Assembly: GCF_025725665.1 (NCBI RefSeq)
Contig: NZ_CP107009.1
Span: 2,790,001 to 2,854,000, forward strand
Length of the DNA: 64,000 bases
From: Halomonas sp. LR3S48
Lineage (GTDB): Bacteria; Pseudomonadota; Gammaproteobacteria; Pseudomonadales; Halomonadaceae
Direction: 5' to 3'
Below the pieces are notes generated by a model. It was not told where the DNA came from. It saw only the letters and a program-made list of their open reading frames with translations, and made no database searches. A program made the position numbers and the translations under genes. Positions 49,390 through 61,500 of the stretch are shown piece after piece (the first letter of the stretch is position 1; each line of letters starts with the position of its first letter).

Positions 49390-49442
49390 AGGGCCGGCAA
49401 TTCAAACGCAAAGCCACTCAACTTAAAACCTCAATAATGCTC

Positions 49443-50033
49443 TCAGCTGCCATTGAAATCCTCCATCGTTACGCAGGTTTCGCTTGTGACTCCGCGACGA
49501 TTTAAAATTTGCCTTATGGTCAAAAAAAGAATCTTGATGTCCAATAGAACGGTTCCGTTATCCACATACCAGACGTCCAACTCGAATTTTTTTTCCCAAG
49601 TTATGCTGTTGCGCCCATTAACCTGAGCCCACCCTGTTATTCCCGGCCGAACGCAATGGCGCCTTGCCTGCTCTTCGTTATAGAGTGGCAGGTACTCCAT
49701 ACACAGAGGACGCGGACCGACCAGGCTCATGTCTCCCTTGAGCACGTTCCATAACTCTGGCAATTCGTCCAGACTGGTGGACCGAAGCATGGTACCAAAC
49801 CTTCCCAATCTCTCTTCATCCGGTAATGGTTGGCCCTCTTCGTCATAAGCCTCACGCATGCTTCTAAATTTAATTATTTCAAAAGGCCTTCCATGCAGAC
49901 CCGGGCGTAGCTGTCGGAACAGAACAGGAGGACCAATAAATAAATAGACAAGTAGCGATACAATAACCAGTATGGGAGCAAACAGGACGATCCCAAGAGC
50001 AGCCAAGACCAAATCCATACACCTCTTGACCAT
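49443..50033 (-). CDS. Small phosphoglycosyl transferase (sugar transferase)
   Basis: 196 residues, the short PglC/WcaJ-core type that loads a sugar-1-phosphate onto undecaprenyl phosphate to start a polysaccharide or glycan unit. It shows a membrane re-entrant helix (LVLAALGIVLFAPILVIVSL), the FEIIKFRSMREAYDEEGQPL motif, the catalytic Asp-Glu of TSLDELPELWNVLKGDMS, VGPRPLCMEYLPLY and RPGITGWAQVNGRN. GGAGG lies seven bases before the ATG. It sits between the ATP-grasp gene and the FemAB-like gene, all on the minus strand. Confidence 0.93.
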   Translation of the reverse strand: MVKRCMDLVLAALGIVLFAPILVIVSLLVYLFIGPPVLFRQLRPGLHGRPFEIIKFRSMREAYDEEGQPLPDEERLGRFGTMLRSTSLDELPELWNVLKGDMSLVGPRPLCMEYLPLYNEEQARRHCVRPGITGWAQVNGRNSITWEKKFELDVWYVDNGTVLLDIKILFLTIRQILNRRGVTSETCVTMEDFNGS

Positions 50034-50080
50034 GCCTATTCCTCCACATTATCCTTAAAGGAACTATAACTATTCGGCTC

Positions 50081-51307
50081 TCATTCAATGACAGTGCCAT
50101 CGGCAGATCGAGCCGTGGACACGCCCTGCAAGGGAGTCGTCTCGATGGCAAGATGCTCAGGCATCCTCGATAACATATTGTGCATTTCTTCGCTGCTGTC
50201 GAAGCGCAGTATCAGAATACCTAAAGGAGCACTGACGGGCTCACCGGGTCGCACCCACATGTGGCGGCTGATAATTTTGGACTCAAGTTGACGTGACATT
50301 TCAATATGGACGAGTCGGCAATTCTCCTTGGCCCGAATGATATAATTAGACCAGAATCCGCTGGGTGCGACTTGCTGGAGAGTGGCACACTCCAGGCCAA
50401 GAGCAGCATCGACGGTATACTTGACCAGATCCACCCCGGTGGCATGCTTTATGACATCGGGTATTCCATCACCGCCATTTCTTGGGCCCACTTCAAGGAA
50501 CCATATTTCCCCCTTGGCATCGACCAGATACTCAACATTGAAAGGGCCGATGCGGCAATCCAGCAGACGCAAAAGCCGCTCTAGCTCACCTGCAGCCTTA
50601 AGGCCAATATTCGAGTCCAGAAGTGTAGGGTAGCTATTGGCAGCGGGAGCAGGCGGCATCCAGGCGGGATCGAAGTGGGCATCGGCCCAGAGCCAGAATT
50701 TGAGCTTGCCGTCGAGCATGAAAACATCGCTATCGATCTGGTAGCCGACCTTCTCAATGCGTTCTTCGAGGACTACTTTCTTTATTCTTGAGAAACTCAA
50801 CGCATAGCCAAATGCCGCATCGAGCTGATCAACAGCATCGATGAAAGAAATCCCACGATTACCTGAAGCATCGACCGGTTTGACAAACACTGGCAGCTTC
50901 AACTGTTCCAACCAGACCCTGGCGTCGTTGATATCCTCGAAAGAGTTTGATTTGGGAGTATTGAATCCATTATCGGCCAAGAAAGCTCGAAACTTGTCTT
51001 TGCGTGTCAACGTCAGTGCAGCCTGATACGGGTTGCCTGGCAGTCCCATCTGCTCGGCGACATAGGCAGCGGTAGGGGCAGCAGAGTCAGCTGCGTAAGC
51101 TACGATACCGTCGATATTCAGATGCCGAGACAAGGCCAAGATGCCTTCTCTGTCGGTGGTGGAAACTGGGTATGCCTCATGGGCCAGTTCATGGCCAAGC
51201 TTGGTCATATCCATATCACAGGTAATCACATGATGCTGCTGCTCCAAGGCATAGAGAATGGGAGGCAGCTGATGGGCTCCTGCACCCAGAAAAAGTATTT
51301 TCTTCAT
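50081..51307 (-). CDS. ATP-grasp enzyme (carboxylate-amine ligase type)
   Basis: 408 residues: Rossmann-like start (KKILFLGAGAHQLPPILYAL), the early LNIDGIVAYAADSAAPTAAY, the ATP-grasp core with the P-loop-like PVFVKPVDASGNRGIS, VVLEERIEKVGYQIDSDVF and the metal-binding EVGPRNGGDGIPDVIK. These are typical of ATP-grasp ligases joining a carboxylate to an amine; some such enzymes sit in polysaccharide loci and make aminoacyl or amide sugars. The substrate is unknown. The ATG at 51307 was preferred to the GTG at 51391 because it gives a normal Rossmann start. First gene of the three-gene cassette. Confidence 0.8.
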   Translation of the reverse strand: MKKILFLGAGAHQLPPILYALEQQHHVITCDMDMTKLGHELAHEAYPVSTTDREGILALSRHLNIDGIVAYAADSAAPTAAYVAEQMGLPGNPYQAALTLTRKDKFRAFLADNGFNTPKSNSFEDINDARVWLEQLKLPVFVKPVDASGNRGISFIDAVDQLDAAFGYALSFSRIKKVVLEERIEKVGYQIDSDVFMLDGKLKFWLWADAHFDPAWMPPAPAANSYPTLLDSNIGLKAAGELERLLRLLDCRIGPFNVEYLVDAKGEIWFLEVGPRNGGDGIPDVIKHATGVDLVKYTVDAALGLECATLQQVAPSGFWSNYIIRAKENCRLVHIEMSRQLESKIISRHMWVRPGEPVSAPLGILILRFDSSEEMHNMLSRMPEHLAIETTPLQGVSTARSADGTVIE

Positions 51308-51805
51308 CGCATTATCTCTGTCAGCACCGACGACGTTGGCGGCAGGATGGAAAGCGTTCTTTAGGTTAGTAATTGTTACGATATTTATCACGGAATAAAA
51401 AGGCTGAAAAATCTAATGGAAGGTAATGACGCTGGAGATTAAATTAATACTTATTAACCAACCTTTTCTCATCACGATAAGGGATTTTGTCACACCATCC
51501 TCGACAATATTCTATAGGCTTATGGTTGTTAAGGCGGGAAGCTCATGCACAAGCAAAACGTTTAACTACAGCCAACAAAAATCATGTTACAGAAAAATAC
51601 TTTCTGAAACTTAAACTTAGAAACACCCTTATATCCAGTCGGCCACTTCAGGCGAAATCTCGAAGTTGTGAAAAGGAGATGCCGTAGAGGATTGCGCCAA
51701 GGATAGACGCTCCTTTATCGAGCGGTAGAGCGGTGATCTTGCTGTCAGGAGCTTCGCATCAAGGAAAATACGAAGCTCCTGTGGCAGGATAACGGGATAG
51801 AGCCG
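51308..51805. other. About 500-base AT-rich gap before the cassette
   Basis: No recognisable gene. The cassette promoter should lie at its left end. A 62-codon frame at 51426-51614 has no protein-family look. An inverted repeat AGGAGCTTCG (51747-51756) / CGAAGCTCCT (51771-51780) lies 26 bases downstream of the ybeL-type gene's stop and may be its terminator, though no T run is seen. The base composition marks the right edge of the accessory region. Confidence 0.45.
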
Positions 51806-55110
<3,305 letters not shown>

Positions 55111-55132
55111 CGCAGATCGAACGGGAGCACAC

Positions 55133-55630
55133 ATGCAGCGACGCAGATTCCTCAATCTCGCCATGACGGCCGGTGCCGCACTGGCACTGGCTGGCTGCGG
55201 CTTTCGCCTGCGCGGCCTGGATACGCCGGGGCTGGCCATCGACGAACTCGCCCTGGCGGGCGACGACAGCGAGCTGGCCCGACTGGTGAGCGAGCGCCTG
55301 ACCTCGGTCGGCACTCGGGTACACGACAATGCCCCACTGGTGCTCAACCTCGGACCGGAGACGTTCCAAGATCGTCAGTTGAGCGTTCTCGACAGCGGCC
55401 CGCAAGAGCGGGAAATGGCACTTTCGGTGCCCTTCTCGGTTCAGCGCCGCAGCGATGGCGCTTATCGCCTGTCCGAGCAGCGCCTTGAGGTAGCGACGCG
55501 TTTCACCGTAAGCGATGACAATCTGCTGGCCCAGGATGAGCTGCGCGAGGAAGCGCGCCAGGAGCTGCGCCAGGAGGCCATGCGCCGCCTGTTCGACCGT
55601 CTGCGCACGTTGAATGACGCTCAGCCATGA
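55133..55630 (+). CDS. lptE: LptE, LPS-assembly lipoprotein
   Basis: Plug of the LptD LPS translocon in the outer membrane. The 165 residues begin MQRRRFLNLAMTAGAALALAG, with the lipobox Cys in LAGCGFRLRG, and continue as a short beta-rich domain, ending in a helical Arg-rich tail (QDELREEARQELRQEAMRRL). The position between leuS and holA is diagnostic, since LptE sequence is poorly conserved. Confidence 0.92.
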   Translation: MQRRRFLNLAMTAGAALALAGCGFRLRGLDTPGLAIDELALAGDDSELARLVSERLTSVGTRVHDNAPLVLNLGPETFQDRQLSVLDSGPQEREMALSVPFSVQRRSDGAYRLSEQRLEVATRFTVSDDNLLAQDELREEARQELRQEAMRRLFDRLRTLNDAQP

Positions 55631-55654
55631 GGGTGATCCCGTGAAGGTGCGTCT

Positions 55655-56713
55655 GTGAAGGTCTTTGCCGACAAACTGCCCGAAGCGCTGGCCAAGAGGC
55701 TGCCACCTGTCGTGATCGTGGCCGGCGAGGAACCGCTACAGCACATGGAAGCCTGCGATGCCGTGCGCACGGCAGCCCGTGAGCGCGGTATCGAGGAGCG
55801 CGACATACTCCACATAGAGGCCAACTTTGCCTGGGGGCGGCTTCGCGAGGCCGCGGCCAGCCTGTCGCTATTCGCCTCGTGCAAGCTGATCGAACTGCGC
55901 CTGGGCGGGCAGAGCCTGGGGCAGGAAGGAGCCAAGGCGCTGAAGGAATATGCCGATGCGCCGGGAACCGGGGACAACGTCCTGCTCATCAGTATGGGCA
56001 AGCTCGACTTCCGCCAGCAGAAGAGCGCCTGGTTCCAGGCGCTTGACAAGCTCGGGCTGTTTGTCCCCGTGTGGCCGGTCGATGTCTCGCGGCTGGGCTT
56101 CTGGCTGCGCGATCGCGCCGAACGTCATGGCCTCTCGCTCGACCTCGATGCCGCCCGCCTGCTGGGCGAGCGCACCGAGGGCAACCTGCTCGCAGCAGAC
56201 CAGGAGCTGCAGAAACTCGCCCTGCTGCTACCACCCGGCACCCGTATCGGCCCAACCCAGATCGCCGGCGGCGTCGAGGACAGCGCCCGCTACGATGTCT
56301 TCACCCTGGCCGACGCCTGCCTCAAGGGTGAACGCGAGCGAGTCTCGCGTATCGTTCGCGGCCTGCGCGGCGAGGGAGTCGAGGCCCCCATCGTGCTGTG
56401 GGCCCTGACCCGCGAGCTGCGCACTCTGCTCTCCCTGCACCAGCACCTCGACCAGGGGCAGAGCTTCGAGCACGCCTGCAAGGCACAGAAGCCGGCCATC
56501 TTCGACAAGCGCCGCCCCGCCTACCAGCAAGCCATTGCGCGCTTGCCAAGGAAACGCCTGCACAAGCTGCTGCTGTTTTCCCAGCGCCTCGATCTTTCGG
56601 TCAAGGGCGCGGCCCCCCTGCCGCTCTGGGAAGGCCTTCATGATCTGGCACTGACGCTGGCAGGTGGCCGTGGCCTGCTGGCCGAACTGCCATCTTCCTA
56701 CCGCGTGGGGTAG
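55655..56713 (+). CDS. holA: HolA, DNA polymerase III delta subunit
   Basis: Clamp-loader subunit that opens the beta clamp. The 352 residues start at GTG (MKVFADKLPEALAKRLPPVV) and show GEEPLQHMEACDAVR, LIELRLGGQSLGQEGAKAL and FTLADACLKGERERVSRIVR, all delta-subunit marks. The region just upstream has two near-identical GTGAAGGT steps; the second is the start chosen because it gives the family N-terminus. It follows lptE by 24 bases. Confidence 0.95.
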   Translation: MKVFADKLPEALAKRLPPVVIVAGEEPLQHMEACDAVRTAARERGIEERDILHIEANFAWGRLREAAASLSLFASCKLIELRLGGQSLGQEGAKALKEYADAPGTGDNVLLISMGKLDFRQQKSAWFQALDKLGLFVPVWPVDVSRLGFWLRDRAERHGLSLDLDAARLLGERTEGNLLAADQELQKLALLLPPGTRIGPTQIAGGVEDSARYDVFTLADACLKGERERVSRIVRGLRGEGVEAPIVLWALTRELRTLLSLHQHLDQGQSFEHACKAQKPAIFDKRRPAYQQAIARLPRKRLHKLLLFSQRLDLSVKGAAPLPLWEGLHDLALTLAGGRGLLAELPSSYRVG

Positions 56714-56894
56714 GGTCGCAGCCGCCACTGGGAGTTCCGCCGTATCAATTGTGCAAGGGCATGAAATTTCACACGCTTTCTGCTTATACTTATACAGCAT
56801 CGTTGGAGCAAGTGGACGACTGCGCTCACCTACCCGGGAGCGTTCGATCATTCAAGAGCCGGAAGCCTTTCCCCAAGAAGAAGGAACACTGATC

Positions 56895-57287
56895 ATGAAA
56901 ACACTCCGCCGCTTTCTCAACCCCCTGCTGATCCTGGCCCTGGTGCTCGGCAGCGTCTCGGTTTCGGCCGCCCCGCTGCCTGCCAGCGAGCTGGTCTCCA
57001 CCCAGGCGGCTCTCTCGGCCGAACGTGCCGATGCCGACCGCGAGCGCATCAACGAGATTCTCTCCCGAGAGGACGTTCAGAAGCAGCTCGTCGCCCAGGG
57101 CGTCGATCTTGCCGAAGTCGAGGCCCGTGTGGCGGCGCTATCCGACGAGGAGGCACGCCAGATGGCCGAGCAGTTGGATCAGATGCCCGCCGGTGCCAGT
57201 GTCGTCGGCGCACTGGTACTCATCTTCCTCGTCCTGCTGGTCACCGATATCCTGGGTCTGACCAACGTCTTCCCCTTCACGCGCTGA
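56895..57287 (+). CDS. PA2779-family small membrane protein
   Basis: 130 residues: a signal-like segment (FLNPLLILALVLGSVSVSAA), a helical soluble middle (about 25-95, with SREDVQKQLVAQGVDLAEVE) and a C-terminal membrane segment (GALVLIFLVLLVTDILGL) followed by NVFPFTR. The ending and the pairing with the next gene match the PA2779/PA2778 pair of Pseudomonas. The stop TGA overlaps the next ATG by one base. The ATG at 56895 has AAGGA upstream. Function unknown. Confidence 0.85.
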   Translation: MKTLRRFLNPLLILALVLGSVSVSAAPLPASELVSTQAALSAERADADRERINEILSREDVQKQLVAQGVDLAEVEARVAALSDEEARQMAEQLDQMPAGASVVGALVLIFLVLLVTDILGLTNVFPFTR

Positions 57288-58246
57288 TGAGAAACGTCAT
57301 GCAAAGCCGTTTCAAACCAGCCCTAAAGGACGCCCGCTTAGCGGGCGTTCTGCTGTTGGGCCTTTGCCTGCTGATACTGACGGGCTGTGCCTCCACGCCA
57401 CGCCTGGCCGAAAGCACCCAACAGACGTTACCACGCCAAGCCTCGATAGACGGCGTCCCCTTCCATGCCCAGCGCGATTATCAGTGTGGCCCCGCCTCAC
57501 TGGCCATGGTACTCAACCACGGGGACGTAGACGTGGCCATGGAGAGCCTGATTCCCCAGGTGTTCATCCCGGAACGCGAAGGTAGCGTACAGCCCGAGAT
57601 GCTTGCCACAGTGAGGCGCCACGGACGCATTCCGTTCGTACTGGACAACAACTTCGATGCGCTGCTGACCGAGATCGCTGCCGGCCATCCGGTTGTCGTC
57701 ATGCAAAATCTTTCACTGCCGGCGTGGCCGATGTGGCATTACGCCGTGGCCATCGGCTACGATCTGGGTGCCGAGGAGATGACCTTGCACAGCGGGGAGG
57801 AAGCGGAACGCATCGAGTCCTTTCGACGCTTCGACGCCACCTGGGCGCGCAGCGAACGCTGGGCCTTCGTAGCCTTGCCCCCCGGTGAGCTGCCGAGCGG
57901 TGTCGGCGAACAAAGCGCATTGCAGGCGATCGCTGCTTTCGAGCAGGTCCAGGGTGCCGAAATAACCCTACCCGCCTGGGAGGCTTTCGTCGAACGCTTC
58001 CCCGGCTCCGGCATGGGTTACTTTGCCCTGGGCAATGCCCGTTATACGGCGGGAAATGCAGCGGGTGCCATCGAGGCGTTGCGGAACGCTGTGAGGCAAC
58101 GCGACGACTTGGGGGCGGCTTGGTTGAACCTGGGCCTGCTGCTGCAAGCACAAGGGGAGGATGGCGAAGCCCGGCGGGCACTGTCACGTGCCGCCGAGCT
58201 GCCGGGGCCATGGCAGAAACGCGCACAGGATGCGCTGGAAACGTAG
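57287..58246 (+). CDS. PA2778-family lipoprotein, C39-like peptidase
   Basis: 319 residues: lipobox LTGC with Cys34, then a papain-like C39 fold: RDYQCGPASLAMVLN with the putative nucleophile C67, and PMWHYAVAIGYD with H151, followed by TPR-like repeats (about 220-319). Coupled to the PA2779-type gene by a TGATG overlap. The family role is not established; a peptidase or deacylase acting in the envelope is inferred. Ends 10 bases before the stop of the convergent asparagine-synthetase-like gene. Confidence 0.85.
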   Translation: MRNVMQSRFKPALKDARLAGVLLLGLCLLILTGCASTPRLAESTQQTLPRQASIDGVPFHAQRDYQCGPASLAMVLNHGDVDVAMESLIPQVFIPEREGSVQPEMLATVRRHGRIPFVLDNNFDALLTEIAAGHPVVVMQNLSLPAWPMWHYAVAIGYDLGAEEMTLHSGEEAERIESFRRFDATWARSERWAFVALPPGELPSGVGEQSALQAIAAFEQVQGAEITLPAWEAFVERFPGSGMGYFALGNARYTAGNAAGAIEALRNAVRQRDDLGAAWLNLGLLLQAQGEDGEARRALSRAAELPGPWQKRAQDALET

Positions 58247-58256
58247 CGCGACGATT

Positions 58257-60071
58257 TCAGCACACCCGGACGGAGGTGTCCCGCCATTTCTCTTGTCGAC
58301 GCAGGCCCGACTTGCTGACCTGATGGCAGGTCTGCAGGAGATTGATTCGCTGAATGTTATTGAGCCCTTTCTCCCGCAGAGCATCTGAGGTTATTGCGGC
58401 TCTCAACGCCTGGAGCCGTACATGCTCAGGCCTCACACCGTCCCTTGCCATAGCCCACTCCTGGCTGGCCATTAGCGTCTTCCAATCGGCCCAGGAACCT
58501 TGATAGTGCGTCTGCACCCCCAAGCGTCTTGCCAGCTCCCGCGCGCTCCACAGAATGGTATGCACGGGAAAGTTCACCCACCAAGGGAAGGCCGGCAGCC
58601 GACCGTCCGCATGGAACAGGAAGCGGGTCCGCTTCAGGTACGGTCCGAACGCGGCTAGGAACAATCGTCGATTCAGCTTCCAGCGCGTAGGACAAGCAGC
58701 ACTGACCTTCACCGCCTCCTTGGCCATGAACACCTCGTAGCTCCTGAATAGGCGACGATTACTGTAGAGGTTGGAAATCCCAAGCCGCATCGTCATCGGC
58801 CATAGCGAAAACCACTCATGAGCGCTTTGCGGTCGCATGGCTCTCACACGGTGAAAATGCTCGCGACGCCGACGCGTCACCTCCTGCAGCATTTGGTCGG
58901 GGAACAGGGAATTCTTTACCGCCTGGGTCCGTGTCTCACCCGATAGTTGCCACTGCGGCAGGAAGCTGAAGAAACTGGACAGCGGAAGCTTTCGCGCGGA
59001 GCGTGACTTCAGCAGGGAATCGCTGACGTAGCCTCCAAAAACGGCATCGTAATCCGCAAGCCCGTGGCGCCGGTGGAAACCCAAGGCATGAGCATGAATG
59101 TATTGGTGTCCACTACCTACTAGACACGAAGCTTCCGGCAAGATGTCCAAGTAATGGAGTTCGTCTCGATAATCGGGAAGGAAGCGAGCCCCTGAAGCGG
59201 ATGCCACCTTCTCGGCAATGTGGCCCTCCCGGGTCATGCTATTGAGAAAGATGAAGCTGTCCCGCTCCAGCCACGGCGGCAACATAGCTGCCAGTACCCG
59301 TGAGTCCTCTCCACCACTGATGAACTGAGCCACCCGCCGCATCGGGCCTGTAACCCGCTCGATGTAGCCATTGAGCCCTTCCTTCAAGACCTCGGCCGCC
59401 TCCTTGAGATTGCGGAAAGGCGCCGTTTCATCGGGCAGCCAGTAGGCCATACGTTCCAAGCAAGGAGCCTCTTCATGCCGCAGCCTAAAGACATGTTTCG
59501 TGGCTGGATGGCATTGACGAATATGTTGATAAGCACTGTATGGAAAGGTAACTACATCGTGAAGGATGAAATCGACGAGTGAAGCCTCATCGAAATCCAC
59601 CTCCGGGCCGCATGCTCCCGCTAGAGCATCAACATGGGTCCCCAATACCAGCCAGGACTCCCGCTGGTATCGATAGACGGGAATGAACATCATGAGATCG
59701 GTGATGCACATGACACGACGCGAGGCCTTGTCGATGATCAAGATTACGAAGGGACCACTGAGATCTTCGCTCCAGTCCACCTGCCCCCCTTCAAAGTGAG
59801 CGAGTATGGCCCTCGTCCCTGCCTGGTCATCGTTGCCTGTCAGGAAGTGGTTGTCATGGAAATACAGCACCGGCCCCCCGATGATCACACAGAAATGGGT
59901 TCCGTTCTCGACTGGAGCGAAACCGGAATAACGAGATGGGGTTACGGCCAAGGACCCCCAGTCGCCATGAAACTCCCGGGCAGAAACGGGATCCTCGAGA
60001 TAAATCGATTCCAGCTCCTTGGCGAGGCGGCCTGGGGGAAGGCGCCTGGAGCTGAACAGGAAATCGCTCAT
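58257..60071 (-). CDS. Asparagine-synthetase-like protein lacking Cys nucleophile
   Basis: 604 residues in two parts. The N-terminal half (1-195) resembles the class II glutaminase fold (GPFVILIIDKASRRVMCITD, and PVYRYQRESWLVLGTHVD), but starts MSDFLF, so the Cys2 nucleophile is missing. The C-terminal part has the PP-loop SGGEDSR (252-258) of adenylating asparagine synthetases. It probably activates a carboxylate with ATP and takes ammonia or another amine from elsewhere, as in several amide-forming enzymes of polysaccharide or peptide pathways. Lies next to DUF488, O-antigen ligase and PTP genes. Confidence 0.8.
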   Translation of the reverse strand: MSDFLFSSRRLPPGRLAKELESIYLEDPVSAREFHGDWGSLAVTPSRYSGFAPVENGTHFCVIIGGPVLYFHDNHFLTGNDDQAGTRAILAHFEGGQVDWSEDLSGPFVILIIDKASRRVMCITDLMMFIPVYRYQRESWLVLGTHVDALAGACGPEVDFDEASLVDFILHDVVTFPYSAYQHIRQCHPATKHVFRLRHEEAPCLERMAYWLPDETAPFRNLKEAAEVLKEGLNGYIERVTGPMRRVAQFISGGEDSRVLAAMLPPWLERDSFIFLNSMTREGHIAEKVASASGARFLPDYRDELHYLDILPEASCLVGSGHQYIHAHALGFHRRHGLADYDAVFGGYVSDSLLKSRSARKLPLSSFFSFLPQWQLSGETRTQAVKNSLFPDQMLQEVTRRRREHFHRVRAMRPQSAHEWFSLWPMTMRLGISNLYSNRRLFRSYEVFMAKEAVKVSAACPTRWKLNRRLFLAAFGPYLKRTRFLFHADGRLPAFPWWVNFPVHTILWSARELARRLGVQTHYQGSWADWKTLMASQEWAMARDGVRPEHVRLQALRAAITSDALREKGLNNIQRINLLQTCHQVSKSGLRRQEKWRDTSVRVC

Positions 60072-60352
60072 ACAATCCCTCGCATTGATGGCGGACCCGA
60101 CTATGCTCCAAGGATTGGGTTCGTCGATGCCCGAGCCTAACGAAATCCATGTCAGTACACCTCACCAGCATCGCGGCGTCCAACTCCGCCTTGCTACCGC
60201 CCGAGCGGCGACATCGGGAACGAACAGGGCAAGCGCCCAGACAAATTCATGCGACGTGACGACAGGCCAAAAAGACAACCAATCAGGTATGAGTTGCTTC
60301 CAGTCGGTGTAATGACGAAACTAGTCACCCCGGACAAGGACTGGAGGTGCCC

Positions 60353-60796
60353 ATGTCATACGACATTGCACTGAAGAGAATCTATGCCGAGCCCGACGCC
60401 AACGATGGCGCCCGTATCCTGGTGGACAGGCTCTGGCCACGCGGTATGCCAAGGGAGCGGTTGGAACTGACTGACTGGTATCGTGATGCCTCGCCATCCC
60501 TCGCCCTGAGCCGGCAGCTCCGAAGGGGAGAAATTAGCAGTGCGGTGTTTGCCGTTCGTTACCGGGGGGAGCTACGTGATGCCCCCGACAACCTGCTTCC
60601 TCTCATGCGTCATGCCCGGCGGAACAAGCTTACGCTGCTTTCTGCGATGCGCAATCTGGAAGCGTCGCACCTGCCCCTCCTGCGCCAGATGATTCTAGAC
60701 GCGCTGCAGCAGGAAGACGCCGAGGATGCCTCGCCCTCTTCTCCTCCCTGTTATTTGGGGTTACAGAACCGGAATGGGAAGAATGGTCATGACTAA
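60353..60796 (+). CDS. DUF488-family protein
   Basis: 147 residues. The N-terminal block (SYDIALKRIYAEPDANDGAR) and VDRLWPRGMPRERLELTDWY are the standard DUF488 signature. GGAGG lies five bases before the chosen ATG at 60353, so the GTG two codons earlier was not used. The C-terminal 30 residues are Asp/Ser/Pro-rich and differ from the family core. Function unknown; it is the only plus-strand gene in this stretch. It faces the small membrane-protein gene at 60799. Confidence 0.9.
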   Translation: MSYDIALKRIYAEPDANDGARILVDRLWPRGMPRERLELTDWYRDASPSLALSRQLRRGEISSAVFAVRYRGELRDAPDNLLPLMRHARRNKLTLLSAMRNLEASHLPLLRQMILDALQQEDAEDASPSSPPCYLGLQNRNGKNGHD

Positions 60797-60798
60797 GG

Positions 60799-61149
60799 TC
60801 AGGTTCGATGCCGCTCACGGATGACATCGCGCAAGGCGACGCCATGCAGCCAGGCCAGCCTTACCACTTCGGCACGGCTCTCAATCGCAGCGAGCCGCTG
60901 GATCGCTAAGCGACGCGGAAGGAAGCATAGCTCGACTGCTCCCCAGGCCAGCATGAAGGCGGAGAATGGCCACCACCAATTCCAGCCACTGACTGTCAAC
61001 AGCGCGAACACAAAGAGAATAACGGGGGTTAGCACCAACCCCCACCATGCTTGGTGTTTCCCCAGGAACCGATTGGCCCGCAACATTTCCCTGCGCAATT
61101 CCTTGGATGTTCTAGCGATGGGGAGGCGTACAGTATTCATCTTGTTCAT
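60799..61149 (-). CDS. Small two-TM hypothetical protein
   Basis: 116 residues: a basic N-terminus (about 1-30), two hydrophobic segments (WWGLVLTPVILFVFALLTVSG and WWPFSAFMLAWGAVELCFL) and a basic helical C-terminal tail. Residues 45-65 are Trp-rich. GAGG lies seven bases before ATG 61149. Convergent with the DUF488 gene by 2 bases. I do not recognise the family. Confidence 0.65.
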   Translation of the reverse strand: MNKMNTVRLPIARTSKELRREMLRANRFLGKHQAWWGLVLTPVILFVFALLTVSGWNWWWPFSAFMLAWGAVELCFLPRRLAIQRLAAIESRAEVVRLAWLHGVALRDVIRERHRT

Positions 61150-61500
61150 TTAAGCACCTCATCAGAAAAACGGGTTCTTGATGAGTTGCTTTCAGCAGCA
61201 TCAGCAGTGAAAAAATGCGTAGTAACGATCATCAAAACCACCAGATCTAAAGAAGCATTTTGTCATACCAAACTTCCTTTACCTGAGGGATCTCGTACTC
61301 GTTCATGGCACATTTTAATGCTGGTACACTGCTGTCAGCAGCCATTGTCATGAATGAGATAGCCACAAGCATTTTATCCCGATTCGGCTATGCCATTGTC
61401 CGTCAGCTTCGACCATCTCAATACGCAATATAACACAGATACAGAAAGTAACACACATCCCTTATACCGCAACTCATTTGAACTCTTCATCGAGGTTATC
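61150..61500. other. 350-base gap, possible remnant
   Basis: AT-rich, no full gene. A 27-codon frame at 61350-61433 encodes MNEIATSILSRFGYAIVRQL and so on, with the basic-amphipathic look of the start of a FkbM-type methyltransferase, then stops. No ribosome-binding site. It could be a gene relic; weak. The rest lies downstream of the O-antigen ligase gene, and no clear terminator is seen. Confidence 0.3.

Noticed and set aside
55621..55660. Doubled GTGAAGGT before holA as a regulatory repeat
   Set aside because: Only two short steps, explained by the alternative start codons; nothing else supports regulation.
57287..60071. Lasso-peptide cluster from the C39-like peptidase and asparagine-synthetase-like genes
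   Set aside because: The two genes are convergent, no precursor peptide or PqqD-like/B1 protein is seen, and the peptidase pairs with a PA2779-type gene as in Pseudomonas.
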